A DNA stretch of 64,000 nt, taken from Clostridium thermosuccinogenes. GTDB lineage: Bacteria; Bacillota; Clostridia; Acetivibrionales; DSM-5807. The stretch lies in NCBI RefSeq assembly GCF_002896855.1, contig NZ_CP021850.1, positions 1,327,665 to 1,391,664 of the forward strand, written 5' to 3'. Made by a program: the position numbers and the translations under genes. The notes under the pieces were generated by a model. It did no database searches, had not been told where the DNA came from, and saw only the letters and a list, made by a program, of their open reading frames with translations. Positions 29,173 to 37,189 of the stretch are shown one piece after another (the first letter of the stretch is position 1; each line of letters begins with the position of its first letter).

Positions 29173-29694
29173 GTGCAGTCCGGTTATATGTATTTAGTAA
29201 TAGAAGATTTGTTAATCGAAAAGGGAGTGGTCAGAACGGGAACGCTGATATTTGCTGAGGGTAAGCTTACTCCGGCATGTTCAAAGAGCCATATAAAGTA
29301 TACATTCAATCTGCCTGTCCAATCCAGACGGTTGAATATCGATTTTGAATACCAACCCAAGAAGCTTTTTGATGAGGAGAGGTCAAAAATGCTTATACAG
29401 GAGGGTTTGCGCAGGTTTTGCGAGAATCCTGATGAGAATGAGCTGAACAGTTGGAAGTCCTACATGCCTTTATCTAACTTGCTGACAATTTCCATTGATG
29501 ACCCAAAGGGTTTCAGAGGCAGTGTCCACAGGCACACACCGGTTCAGCACCTTTTTATTACGGAAGACGCGGCATCCCCGGGACTTATTCAAGGCAGCCT
29601 GCCTGAGGGTCAGTGGAGTGTTACCATCAGTGCGCATGCTGTGGTAACTGAAGAATGCTGCTATAAGTTGCATGTGTGGGAGGGCGATGATTAA
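29173..29694 (+). CDS. Probable detached N-terminal domain of a CehA/McbA-type metallohydrolase
   Basis: A 173-residue protein with no catalytic motif of its own. Its C-terminal half, especially AASPGLIQGSLPEGQWSVTI, resembles the beta-sandwich domain that precedes the PHP domain in CehA/McbA-like proteins; that resemblance is from memory. It overlaps the PHP gene by 8 bases in a different frame, so the two halves are separate polypeptides here. GTG 29173 and ATG 29188 are both possible starts, neither with a good ribosome-binding site. It may help bind substrate for the PHP partner. Confidence 0.55.
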   Translation: MQSGYMYLVIEDLLIEKGVVRTGTLIFAEGKLTPACSKSHIKYTFNLPVQSRRLNIDFEYQPKKLFDEERSKMLIQEGLRRFCENPDENELNSWKSYMPLSNLLTISIDDPKGFRGSVHRHTPVQHLFITEDAASPGLIQGSLPEGQWSVTISAHAVVTEECCYKLHVWEGDD

Positions 29695-30703
29695 AATGAG
29701 AAAATGGATACCCTGTGAGCTTCACACTCACACGGTAAACAGTGACGGAGAACTCACCCTTACGGAACTGGCGAAAAAGGCCAGGGATATGGGCTTCTCC
29801 TGCATTGCGCTTACCGATCACAACACGATATCCGGGCATTGGGAAAGGGACAAAGCCCAGGCTGAATCAGGCATAGACATAGTAAGAGGATTGGAATGGA
29901 CTACTTTTTACGGACACATGGTTGCAATGGGAATCGACAAGTATGTGGACTGGAGGGAAATAGGCCCAAAGGACATAGATAGAGGCATTGCAAACATACA
30001 CCAAGCCGGAGGATTGGCAGGGGTGGCTCATCCGTTCTGCATGGGCAGCCCGATGTGCACCGGATGTTATTGGTCCTATGAAATAAAGGACTGGAGCAAG
30101 GTAGACTATATTGAAGTATGGTCTGAGCCTTTTCCTTCTATAGAAGCAAAAAACATAAGAGCCTTCAGATTATGGACAGACCTTTTGAACCAGGGATACC
30201 GGCTGACGGCAGTAAGCGGAAGAGACTGGCACGGAGGTGATTGCGGCAGCGATCCCGTTTCAGTCACTTATCTTGGGATTGAAGAGGATGCGAAGGATAT
30301 GGAAAAGGCTGTAAAAGAAGCCATAGCCGGAGGCCGGGCAAGCCTGACCATGGGGCCTCTGCTCCTTATGCAGGCCGAACTGGAGAAGGACTCATCGTTA
30401 TATGCTTTGGGGGATATCGCATACATAAAATGCAGAAATCAAAAAGCAAAAGTAACGGTGAACATAGATTATTCCGTGAGAAAAGATAAATGGAGCCTGG
30501 ATGATGCGGATATGAGCATTGCTCTTTTTGGCAATGTCGGCAAACTCTGTGAAGGAAAAATCTCCCGGGAAAGGTCGGAGATCAGCTTTGAGGTTCCTTT
30601 GGAGAATCTCAAATGGGTAAGAGCAGAGTTGTACGGAAGGATGAAAAATATTGACACCATGATAGCATTTACCAATCCCATATATTTTGAGGAAGGCGCA
30701 TAA
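29687..30703 (+). CDS. PHP-domain metallohydrolase (CehA/McbA-like)
   Basis: A 338-residue PHP-fold phosphoesterase. Metal ligands are visible in ELHTHTVNSDGE (near residue 12), ALTDHN, GVAHPF and GRDWHGGD. PHP hydrolases cleave phosphate mono- or diesters with two or three metal ions. It overlaps the preceding gene, and starts at 29687 or 29696 are both possible; the second gives the common MRKWIPCELHTHT start. Together with the calcineurin-like enzyme nearby it suggests that the island's substrate carries a phosphoester. The substrate itself is unknown. Confidence 0.82.
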   Translation: MIKMRKWIPCELHTHTVNSDGELTLTELAKKARDMGFSCIALTDHNTISGHWERDKAQAESGIDIVRGLEWTTFYGHMVAMGIDKYVDWREIGPKDIDRGIANIHQAGGLAGVAHPFCMGSPMCTGCYWSYEIKDWSKVDYIEVWSEPFPSIEAKNIRAFRLWTDLLNQGYRLTAVSGRDWHGGDCGSDPVSVTYLGIEEDAKDMEKAVKEAIAGGRASLTMGPLLLMQAELEKDSSLYALGDIAYIKCRNQKAKVTVNIDYSVRKDKWSLDDADMSIALFGNVGKLCEGKISRERSEISFEVPLENLKWVRAELYGRMKNIDTMIAFTNPIYFEEGA

Positions 30704-31006
30704 AGGCGGAGCAGCCGCGCCTGCATTTTAATCATGTTTTTAATGTATTCTGAATGGAATTAAAGAAATAAAGAAATGAACCAAGAAAATGTAATTTGCC
30801 ATTTTGAACTGCGTTGGAATATTGATGAATTTTAGCTTTGATAGCCCTGCCCATGATTCAAACACTATCTGCAACGCTGCTTTAAGTCACAAAGCTCAAC
30901 AGATTGATTTAATTTACAGGCTTGCAATAGCAGTTTTGAGTTGTGGAAAGCAGGTGTTATCAAGGCATTATTATTTATATTTTAAAACATGGGGGAATGA
31001 TACAAG
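30704..31006. other. 303-base spacer before the DUF4438 gene
   Basis: AT-rich, with no convincing terminator, promoter or coding sequence. A 73-codon frame at 30804-31025 runs into the DUF4438 gene and has no ribosome-binding site. The Shine-Dalgarno-like tgggggaa for the next gene is at its end. Confidence 0.4.
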
Positions 31007-31864
31007 ATGCTCAGAACCAACATAGACAAGCTGGTTATGCAATCGGTGCAGGGATGCATTAAACATCCGGTAACAGCCAATCCATATTATATAACAGGGG
31101 AAGGAAAGCCTATAACCCTGCCGGCTATGGGGGGTATTACATATAATGTAAAAACCGGAGACCCTGTATTTGGATGGGCAGGGGACCATATAGAGCCGGG
31201 AGTGACAATTAAGAATGAGGAAGATGTGGCTAATGATGCCTTGAGCCTGCTTTCTTGCATAGGCAATGAAGCAACAGTTATAAGCGGAGATGCAAAGGGT
31301 ACAAAGGGATATGTGACGGGAACCCATGGCGGGGTAGAGCATGTAATAATTAATTTTGATGAAAATCTCGAAAAGATGGTAATTGGGGACAGTGTTATGA
31401 TAAAAGCCTGGGGTCAGGGACTGGAGCTTCTTGATTACCCCAATGTAAAGGTTATGAACATATCTCCGGATCTGTTTTTGAAGCTCGGCATAAGGGAAGA
31501 AGACGGCAAGCTCAAAATTCCGGTAGCCGGGATAGTGCCTGCTTATTTGATGGGATCGGGCATAGGAACTGCCAGCAGCACCCGGGGCGATTTTGACATA
31601 ATGACTACCGATATGGATGAAATTAAAAGGAATGGGCTGGATCAGCTTAGGTTTGGAGATATAGTACTGATAAAGGATTTTGACAGCAGCTATGGAAGAG
31701 CTTATTTAAAAGGTGCAGCCACTGTTGGAGTTGTAATTCATGGTGATTGTGTCAGAATGGGTCATGGCCCTGGGGTAACTGCCATTATGACATGCAAAGA
31801 GAGCTTGATAGAAAGCTTTATTGATAAGAATGCCAATATTTCGACATATATCAGGGGGAAATAA
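31007..31864 (+). CDS. DUF4438-family protein
   Basis: A 285-residue soluble protein assigned to DUF4438 from its overall pattern: GKPITLPAMGGITYNVKTGD, GWAGDHIEPGV, GTHGGVEHV, MGSGIGTASS and GDCVRMGHGPGV. Members occur in Thermotogales and Clostridia, structures exist but no function is established, as far as I know. The many conserved Gly, Asp and His residues suggest a metal- or sugar-binding enzyme. It sits between two phosphoesterase genes, so a role in the same catabolic route is likely; the phosphoesterase downstream starts one base after its stop. Confidence 0.7.
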   Translation: MLRTNIDKLVMQSVQGCIKHPVTANPYYITGEGKPITLPAMGGITYNVKTGDPVFGWAGDHIEPGVTIKNEEDVANDALSLLSCIGNEATVISGDAKGTKGYVTGTHGGVEHVIINFDENLEKMVIGDSVMIKAWGQGLELLDYPNVKVMNISPDLFLKLGIREEDGKLKIPVAGIVPAYLMGSGIGTASSTRGDFDIMTTDMDEIKRNGLDQLRFGDIVLIKDFDSSYGRAYLKGAATVGVVIHGDCVRMGHGPGVTAIMTCKESLIESFIDKNANISTYIRGK

Positions 31865-31865
31865 A

Positions 31866-32789
31866 ATGGGAAAAGAACTGAGATTCAGACAGGATGGAAC
31901 TTTTAAGATAGTTCAGTTTACTGACGTCCATATGGCCGACGGAAGTGAGAAGGATTTTAGGACGATGGAAGGCATGACCAGGATTTTGGATATGGAGAAG
32001 CCGGATCTGGTGGTATTCACCGGGGATATGACCTATGGTGAAGAAAACGAAAAGCTGCTGAGAATGGCATTAAAGCCGGTCAATGAAGCAGGCATACCCT
32101 GGGCGGCTGTATTTGGCAATCATGATGCGGAGTTAGGTTCGGGGAAGGAAGCACTGCTTAAGGTAATGCAGGAAAGCAGCTTGTGCCTGACAGAAGCCGG
32201 TGAGCCTGAAGTAAGCGGTGTGGGCAACTACTGCCTCATGGTCAAGGGATACGAAAGCGATAAGCCTTTATGGATCATGTATTTTCTTGACTCTGGCGAT
32301 TACAATAAAAATAAAGCGGTAGAAGGGTATGACTATATAAAAAGGGATCAGATAGAATGGTACATGCGAAAATCCCGGGAATTCAGCAGCAGGTACGGCA
32401 AGCTTCCGGCCTTGAGCTTCTTTCACATTCCCCTGCAGGAATATAAAGTTGTCTGGGATTATAAGACATGCTACGGAATGAAAAATGAAGAGGTATGCTG
32501 CTCACAGCAGAATTCCGGAATGTTTTCAGCTATGCTGGAGATGGGAGATGTCAAAGGTGTTTTTGTAGGCCATGACCACATAAATGACTACTGGGGAGAG
32601 TTGTTCGGCATAAAGCTTGTCTATGGAAGAGCCACCGGACATAACACATATGGGGCCGATGGTTTTACTCATGGCGCCAGAGTGATCATCTTGAAAGAAA
32701 ACAGTGAAGATTTTGACACATGGATTAGGCTAGAGGACGGAAATAAAATAGTGAATCCTGTGGAGCACAGGCCTGAAAAGAGATCCTGA
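31866..32789 (+). CDS. Calcineurin-like metallophosphoesterase
   Basis: A 307-residue two-metal phosphoesterase with all five motifs: TDVH, FTGD, FGNHD, the His in FFHIP, and GHDH. No signal peptide, so it is cytosolic. The family hydrolyses phosphomonoesters or diesters; the closest style is the Dcr2/purple-acid-phosphatase-like group. ATG 31866 is favoured by aggggga upstream. Part of the GH4-PHP-GH38 group; native substrate unknown. Confidence 0.87.
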   Translation: MGKELRFRQDGTFKIVQFTDVHMADGSEKDFRTMEGMTRILDMEKPDLVVFTGDMTYGEENEKLLRMALKPVNEAGIPWAAVFGNHDAELGSGKEALLKVMQESSLCLTEAGEPEVSGVGNYCLMVKGYESDKPLWIMYFLDSGDYNKNKAVEGYDYIKRDQIEWYMRKSREFSSRYGKLPALSFFHIPLQEYKVVWDYKTCYGMKNEEVCCSQQNSGMFSAMLEMGDVKGVFVGHDHINDYWGELFGIKLVYGRATGHNTYGADGFTHGARVIILKENSEDFDTWIRLEDGNKIVNPVEHRPEKRS

Positions 32790-32901
32790 TGCCCATGAAA
32801 AGCAAACGGTGTACTTAAAGCTCACCTCTTACGGAATCAAATTAATTAAACTACGAGATATGCCAATATTATGCCCTTATTCCTCGTAAAGGAGAGATGA
32901 C

Positions 32902-35757
32902 ATGAAAACTCTTTATATAAGGACGGAACAACTAAAGAACCAAGCTTCATCAAATTACTGGGAGACTAGAATCCTTGCCGAGCTTGAGTATGCTTTGCGG
33001 CTTTCCGTGGTCAATGAGCATAAATATGACAAAGAGATTGCCGATGCTTTGGAATTTTTGGAAAAAGAGATGAAGCATTCCGGCGACATTTCCAAAGAAG
33101 CTGTTCTGGAAGCAGAAAGAATGATGTCTCCTATTTGCGAGGAAGCTAAATCATATCAGGTTATCTGCGCTTCCCACTCCCATATAGATCTGAATTTCTT
33201 ATGGGGTTACGATGAAACTGTCAGTGTTGTCTTGAACACTTTCAGGACGATGCTGAATCTCTTGAAAGAGTATCCCGAATTTATTTATTCCCAAGATCAG
33301 GCGGCTGCCTATAGAATTGTGGAAGAATACGATCCGGAGATGCTGGAGGAGATAAAGCAAAGGGTTAAAGAGGGCCGCTGGGAGCTTACGGCATCTTCAT
33401 GGGTTGAACCGGATAAAAACATGCCGTCGGGGGAAAGCCTGACCCGGCATATTTTATATACAAAAAAGTACCTGCAGTCGATTTTCGGTGTTGATGCAGA
33501 GGATTTAAAGATAGACTTTGAACCGGATACCTTTGGACACAATGCCAATATTCCGGAGATTCTCTCCAACGGAGGAGTGAAATACTACTATTACTGCAGA
33601 GGACACAATGACGGAGGAAACCCGGTATTTAAGTGGATGTCCCCGTCGGGCAAGTATATAATTGCCTATAAGGAGCCTCACTGGTACGATTCCCGGATTG
33701 AGCCTTCCATGGTATTGAGTGTGCCTGAATTTTGCAAAAAAATCGGACTGAAAACTATGCTCAAGGTATATGGTGTCGGAGACCACGGAGGAGGACCGAC
33801 CAGAAGGGATGTTGAAAGAATTAGGGATATGGCTGAATGGCCTGTATTTCCGAGCATAAGGACGGGCAAATACAGCGAATATTTTGCCATGCTTCATGAA
33901 ATTGAGGATAAACTTTCGGTCATAAAGGAAGAGCTTAATTTCATTTTCACCGGATGCTATACTTCTCAATCGAAGATCAAAATTGCCAACCGGGTATCGG
34001 AAAGATTATTAAATGAAGCTGAGCTGTTTAGCAGCGCTGCAGCTTTAAACGTATCGTCTGTGTACAATGCCGGGGATTTTGAAAAGGCATGGAGAAATAC
34101 GCTTTTCAACCAGTTCCATGATATTCTTCCAGGCTCTTGTGTTCCGGAGGTCCGGGATTTTGCATTAGGACGGTTCCAGGAGATTACGGCTATGGCAAAC
34201 AGCAAGAAAGCCGGCGCATTGAGGAAGATAGCCGAAAATATAGACACATCCCGATATATGGATGAGAATGAAGATATAAGCGATACCATATCCGAAGGTG
34301 CAGGGGCCGGGGTAGGTGTGCATTTATTCAGGACTGGCGAATGTGAAAGAGGAAGCGGAAAAACCAGGGTTTTTCATGTGTTTAATCCGTCATTCCATGA
34401 ACGGACAGAGGTCACTGAGATAACCCTGTGGGATTGGAACGGGAATGTAAATAACATTGTTTTCAAAGACGACAGGGGAGAAAAGGTAGAACACCAATTA
34501 GTGGATAAAGGTTTTTCAGAACACTGGGGACATTATTTCCTCCGGGTATTGATCAGGACGAGGGTTCCTGCCTGCGGATACTCCACATACATAATGACAG
34601 AAGATGATGAGCGCAGGCTGGAAGATGTGAACCAGCATCACAGGGATTATCCCCTGGCGCTGGAAAATCTTCCTCCCAGCGAGCAATTCAATTTTATTAT
34701 GGAAAATAATAAGATTAGAGTTGAATTTGATACTGCCGACCTTTCAATAAAATCCATTATTGACAAGCAAAGCGGGGAGGAGATGGTTGATGCTGCCAGA
34801 AGCGGAGGAATTTTTAGGCTCATTGAGGAGGATGCTTATCAACATGGGGGTAATGCCTGGGTTATAGGCCGGTATAAAAGCATGGTGAGCTTAAATGCCA
34901 ATGTCAAACTGGAAAAGTCTCTGTTAAATCCAAATGCTTTAAGACAGTTCATAGTATATGCAATTGAAACAGGGAACTCGCAGCTGAAAGTTACCGTATA
35001 TCTGGATAAGGATAGCACAAGGCTTAATTTTGTCGTCGAAGGAATGTGGAATGAAATGGGGAGGAAAGGCGACGCCACTCCTCAGCTGAGTTTCTTTTTG
35101 CCTCTCGGCTACAAATGCAGTTCCTATAGATATGACATTCCGTTTGGCACTATAAACAGGCCGGCATTGAACTGTGATGTGCCTGCCAACAACTGGGCAT
35201 TGGCCGAAAGGGATGCAGGAGGAAGTAAAGCCTTGATGCTCATGTCCGGTTCTACCTATGGATTCAGAGGAGACGGCAATGCTTTATCCCTCACGCTCAT
35301 AAGAAGTACCTTTTCGCCGGACCCCTATCCCGAATCCGGCATGCACCGGTTTGAATTTGCCTTATGCCTGGCGGATAGCTCCCGGAATAAGGAGTTAACT
35401 GATATTTCCTATGATTATGCCCATCCCTTGGAATATGTATCGGTTAAAGCGCATGAGGGTTGTCTGCCGGAAACAAAGAGCTTCATGCAGTTGGAAGAGG
35501 GAAATGTGGCAATATCCGCAGTAAAAGTGCCGGAGGCTGAAAATGACGGCAAAAGGCTCATTATAAGGGCATATGAAACGGATGGCGGTAGTGGCAAAGC
35601 AGTCTTAAACCTGCATAGGCCTGTTAAAAATGCATGGTTTGTGGATGCCAATGAAAACATGCTAGAAAGCGATGCTTTCATATATACCGATGCTACAAGA
35701 GTAGTATTTCAATTGAGACCTTATGGAGTGCTCAACATTTGTGTGGAATTTCACTAA
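32902..35757 (+). CDS. Glycoside hydrolase family 38 alpha-mannosidase
   Basis: A 951-residue cytosolic retaining alpha-mannosidase. The zinc ligands are His92 and Asp96 in HSHIDLNFLWG (with His94 between), and the nucleophile is Asp209 in EPDTFGH. The N-terminal barrel, the middle three-helix domain and the C-terminal beta domains account for the full length. With the importer it would trim mannosyl residues from imported oligosaccharides. aaaggaga precedes the ATG. Followed by a strong hairpin at 35813. Confidence 0.92.
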   Translation: MKTLYIRTEQLKNQASSNYWETRILAELEYALRLSVVNEHKYDKEIADALEFLEKEMKHSGDISKEAVLEAERMMSPICEEAKSYQVICASHSHIDLNFLWGYDETVSVVLNTFRTMLNLLKEYPEFIYSQDQAAAYRIVEEYDPEMLEEIKQRVKEGRWELTASSWVEPDKNMPSGESLTRHILYTKKYLQSIFGVDAEDLKIDFEPDTFGHNANIPEILSNGGVKYYYYCRGHNDGGNPVFKWMSPSGKYIIAYKEPHWYDSRIEPSMVLSVPEFCKKIGLKTMLKVYGVGDHGGGPTRRDVERIRDMAEWPVFPSIRTGKYSEYFAMLHEIEDKLSVIKEELNFIFTGCYTSQSKIKIANRVSERLLNEAELFSSAAALNVSSVYNAGDFEKAWRNTLFNQFHDILPGSCVPEVRDFALGRFQEITAMANSKKAGALRKIAENIDTSRYMDENEDISDTISEGAGAGVGVHLFRTGECERGSGKTRVFHVFNPSFHERTEVTEITLWDWNGNVNNIVFKDDRGEKVEHQLVDKGFSEHWGHYFLRVLIRTRVPACGYSTYIMTEDDERRLEDVNQHHRDYPLALENLPPSEQFNFIMENNKIRVEFDTADLSIKSIIDKQSGEEMVDAARSGGIFRLIEEDAYQHGGNAWVIGRYKSMVSLNANVKLEKSLLNPNALRQFIVYAIETGNSQLKVTVYLDKDSTRLNFVVEGMWNEMGRKGDATPQLSFFLPLGYKCSSYRYDIPFGTINRPALNCDVPANNWALAERDAGGSKALMLMSGSTYGFRGDGNALSLTLIRSTFSPDPYPESGMHRFEFALCLADSSRNKELTDISYDYAHPLEYVSVKAHEGCLPETKSFMQLEEGNVAISAVKVPEAENDGKRLIIRAYETDGGSGKAVLNLHRPVKNAWFVDANENMLESDAFIYTDATRVVFQLRPYGVLNICVEFH

Positions 35758-35812
35758 TCTAACTCTTTGTACTAAGTCTGAATTGTTAATGACAACATAA
35801 AAAATAGTATCA

Positions 35813-35848
35813 ATTGCACAAAGGAGCATCCCTTTGTGCAATTTCTCT
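35813..35848 (+). terminator. Hairpin terminator after the GH38 gene
   Basis: attgcacaaagg / cctttgtgcaat, a perfect 12-base stem with a six-base loop, followed by a short pyrimidine tail (ttctct). Confidence 0.65.
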
Positions 35849-36000
35849 AACAGAAAGGAGGCGAAAGTGCTACGGATAATGCTTTACCGGCGAATTCCAT
35901 AATGCCGGAGTAATTATATGCGCTGCTGACTAATATATTATTGTAGAGGCAATAAAGGTCTGCATCGGAACATAAATAATAATTTAATTTGCTGTGGTTG

Positions 36001-36029
36001 GTTAATTTAAGACAGAGTTGCGGAGAGTT
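36001..36029 (+). repeat. Left copy of a 29-bp dispersed repeat
   Basis: A 29-base sequence starting gttaatttaagacag and ending gttgcggagagtt. 26 of 29 bases match the copy at 47655-47683 in the same orientation. The two copies bracket the mgtC-lacI-iol segment. Confidence 0.75.
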
Positions 36030-36105
36030 TGGAGGTATAGGCTCGGAACTCAGTTATCGAGGTTGTTTAGGGTATATCTGTTTGGGGTATATAAGTTCCA
36101 AAGCA

Positions 36106-36135
36106 TTGCACATATTTTAAGCTTCGGAATAAAAT
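36106..36135 (+). promoter_or_regulatory. Possible promoter of the MgtC-like gene
   Basis: TTGCAC at 36106-36111, 18-base spacer, TAAAAT at 36130-36135, about 108 bases before the start codon. Confidence 0.3.
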
Positions 36136-36242
36136 ATGTATTATGCATTTAAGCTTGCCAAAATCAAGTTTTTTCTTATGATTGCGTATCAATCCTTGTT
36201 GCTACATATGCAGTAATTAATATTAGGAAAGAGTGATATTTT

Positions 36243-36911
36243 TTGAATACGTTTTCAATAATTATCAGGCTGGTTCTGGCAGTGGTTCTGGGTGGATTGG
36301 TAGGACAGGAGAGGGAAAATAAGAACAGACCCGCCGGATTCAGGACGCACATATTGGTTTGTGCAGGTTCTGCACTGGTAATGACGACTTCAGAGTTTCT
36401 TTTCAGCAGATATAACGAATTTACAAATTTGGATCCTGCCAGGCTGGGAGCCCAGGTAATAAGCGGTATAGGCTTTCTGGGAGCAGGTACCATAATCCGC
36501 CAGGGAAGCAGCGTCAAAGGACTTACCACAGCTGCCAGTCTCTGGGCCGTCGCATGTGTAGGTCTGGCTGCAGGTACGGGTTTTTATGAGGGTGCGATTG
36601 CCGGAGCAATTATAATATACCTTACGCTGTTCTTGTTGGGGAGATTTGGGAAAGCCATCGAGAGAAGAGCGTCTCATCTAACCGTATGCCTGGACTTGGA
36701 AGACAAACCCGGAAAAGTGGGAGAAATAGGACTGGCATTGGGAAAATGCGATGTGTCGATCAGAAACATAGAGTTCATTGATGAAGATGAGTCGGAAGAT
36801 AAACTGGTTTCCATCAGACTGACTTTAAAATTGCCAAGAGGCGTTACCCATGATATGGTGCTGGACGCCCTAAGGCGTATAGATGGCGTGCACAATGTTG
36901 AAGCTGTGTGA
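36243..36911 (+). CDS. MgtC/SapB family membrane protein
   Basis: A 222-residue protein with the MgtC core: RLVLAVVLGGLVGQERE, GFRTHILVCAGSAL, QVISGIGFLGAGTIIRQG and GLTTAASLWAVACVGLAAG, making four or five membrane segments, then a cytoplasmic ACT-like C-terminal domain (about residues 143-222). Family members are linked to magnesium or acid stress and to control of membrane ATPases; the transport role is unproven. TTG start with a weak gaaagag site. It is not obviously related to the inositol genes behind it. Confidence 0.87.
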   Translation: MNTFSIIIRLVLAVVLGGLVGQERENKNRPAGFRTHILVCAGSALVMTTSEFLFSRYNEFTNLDPARLGAQVISGIGFLGAGTIIRQGSSVKGLTTAASLWAVACVGLAAGTGFYEGAIAGAIIIYLTLFLLGRFGKAIERRASHLTVCLDLEDKPGKVGEIGLALGKCDVSIRNIEFIDEDESEDKLVSIRLTLKLPRGVTHDMVLDALRRIDGVHNVEAV

Positions 36912-36935
36912 AAGCCGGGGGCATAAACTTTTTAA

Positions 36936-36962
36936 TTGACATTGTAACTTATACTTTTAAAT
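36936..36962 (+). promoter_or_regulatory. Possible promoter upstream of the LacI gene
   Basis: Consensus TTGACA at 36936-36941 with TTAAAT at 36957-36962 (15-base spacer, short). The LacI/CcpA-type operator begins at its downstream edge. Confidence 0.35.
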
Positions 36963-36975
36963 GAAAGCGTTTTCG
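36962..36975. promoter_or_regulatory. LacI-family/CcpA-type operator
   Basis: TGAAAGCGTTTTCG matches the cre consensus TGWAARCGYTWNCW at 13 of 14 positions and has the CG-centred symmetry of LacI-family operators. Either CcpA or the adjacent LacI regulator may bind. Confidence 0.6.
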
Positions 36976-36987
36976 ATGAATTTTTAA

Positions 36988-37018
36988 CTATCTCTCAGTC
37001 AACTTGACTGAGAGATAG
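36988..37018 (+). terminator. Perfect 13-bp hairpin between the MgtC-like gene and the LacI gene
   Basis: ctatctctcagtc / gactgagagatag with loop aactt, followed by gttgtttt. It may end the MgtC-like transcript, or act as an attenuator if the promoter at 36936 is real. Confidence 0.6.
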
Positions 37019-37031
37019 GTTGTTTTGAATG

Positions 37032-37074
37032 AAATATATAAAACCACTGAACAAAATATATAAAACCATTGAAC
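37032..37074. repeat. Two 21-bp direct repeats, 22-bp period, upstream of the LacI gene
   Basis: aaatatataaaacca-t/c-tgaac occurs at 37032-37052 and 37054-37074 with one mismatch. A 22-base period is two helical turns, the pattern of tandem activator sites. Confidence 0.6.
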
Positions 37075-37154
37075 AAGCTTCAGTTTTTTGGTAACATATA
37101 GATGTGAATTAAAGATTGATTAATTACGGATCAATAATTATTTTTTATCAAATT

Positions 37155-37172
37155 TATGAAAACGTTAACATT
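37155..37172. promoter_or_regulatory. Second LacI-type operator half-palindrome
   Basis: atgaaaacgttaacattg contains the CG-centred core aacgtt and lies just before the LacI Shine-Dalgarno, a usual autoregulatory position. TTGATT (37116) and TATTTT (37139) upstream, 17 bases apart, could form the promoter. Confidence 0.4.
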
Positions 37173-37189
37173 GTTAAAGGGTGCGGATT

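Larger units (their letters stand above)
35758..36242. other. 485-base spacer between the mannosidase and the MgtC-like gene
   Basis: Contains a strong hairpin (35813), an isolated Shine-Dalgarno with a 12-codon frame (35851-35902), the left copy of the 29-bp repeat (36001) and a possible promoter (36106). I looked for an M-box magnesium riboswitch ahead of the MgtC-like gene and did not find its conserved core. Confidence 0.55.

Noticed and set aside
30804-31025. 73-codon frame before the DUF4438 gene
   Set aside because: No ribosome-binding site, overlaps the DUF4438 start, and the composition is not protein-like.
35903-36242. M-box magnesium riboswitch ahead of the MgtC-like gene
   Set aside because: The conserved core elements of the ykoK leader were not found.
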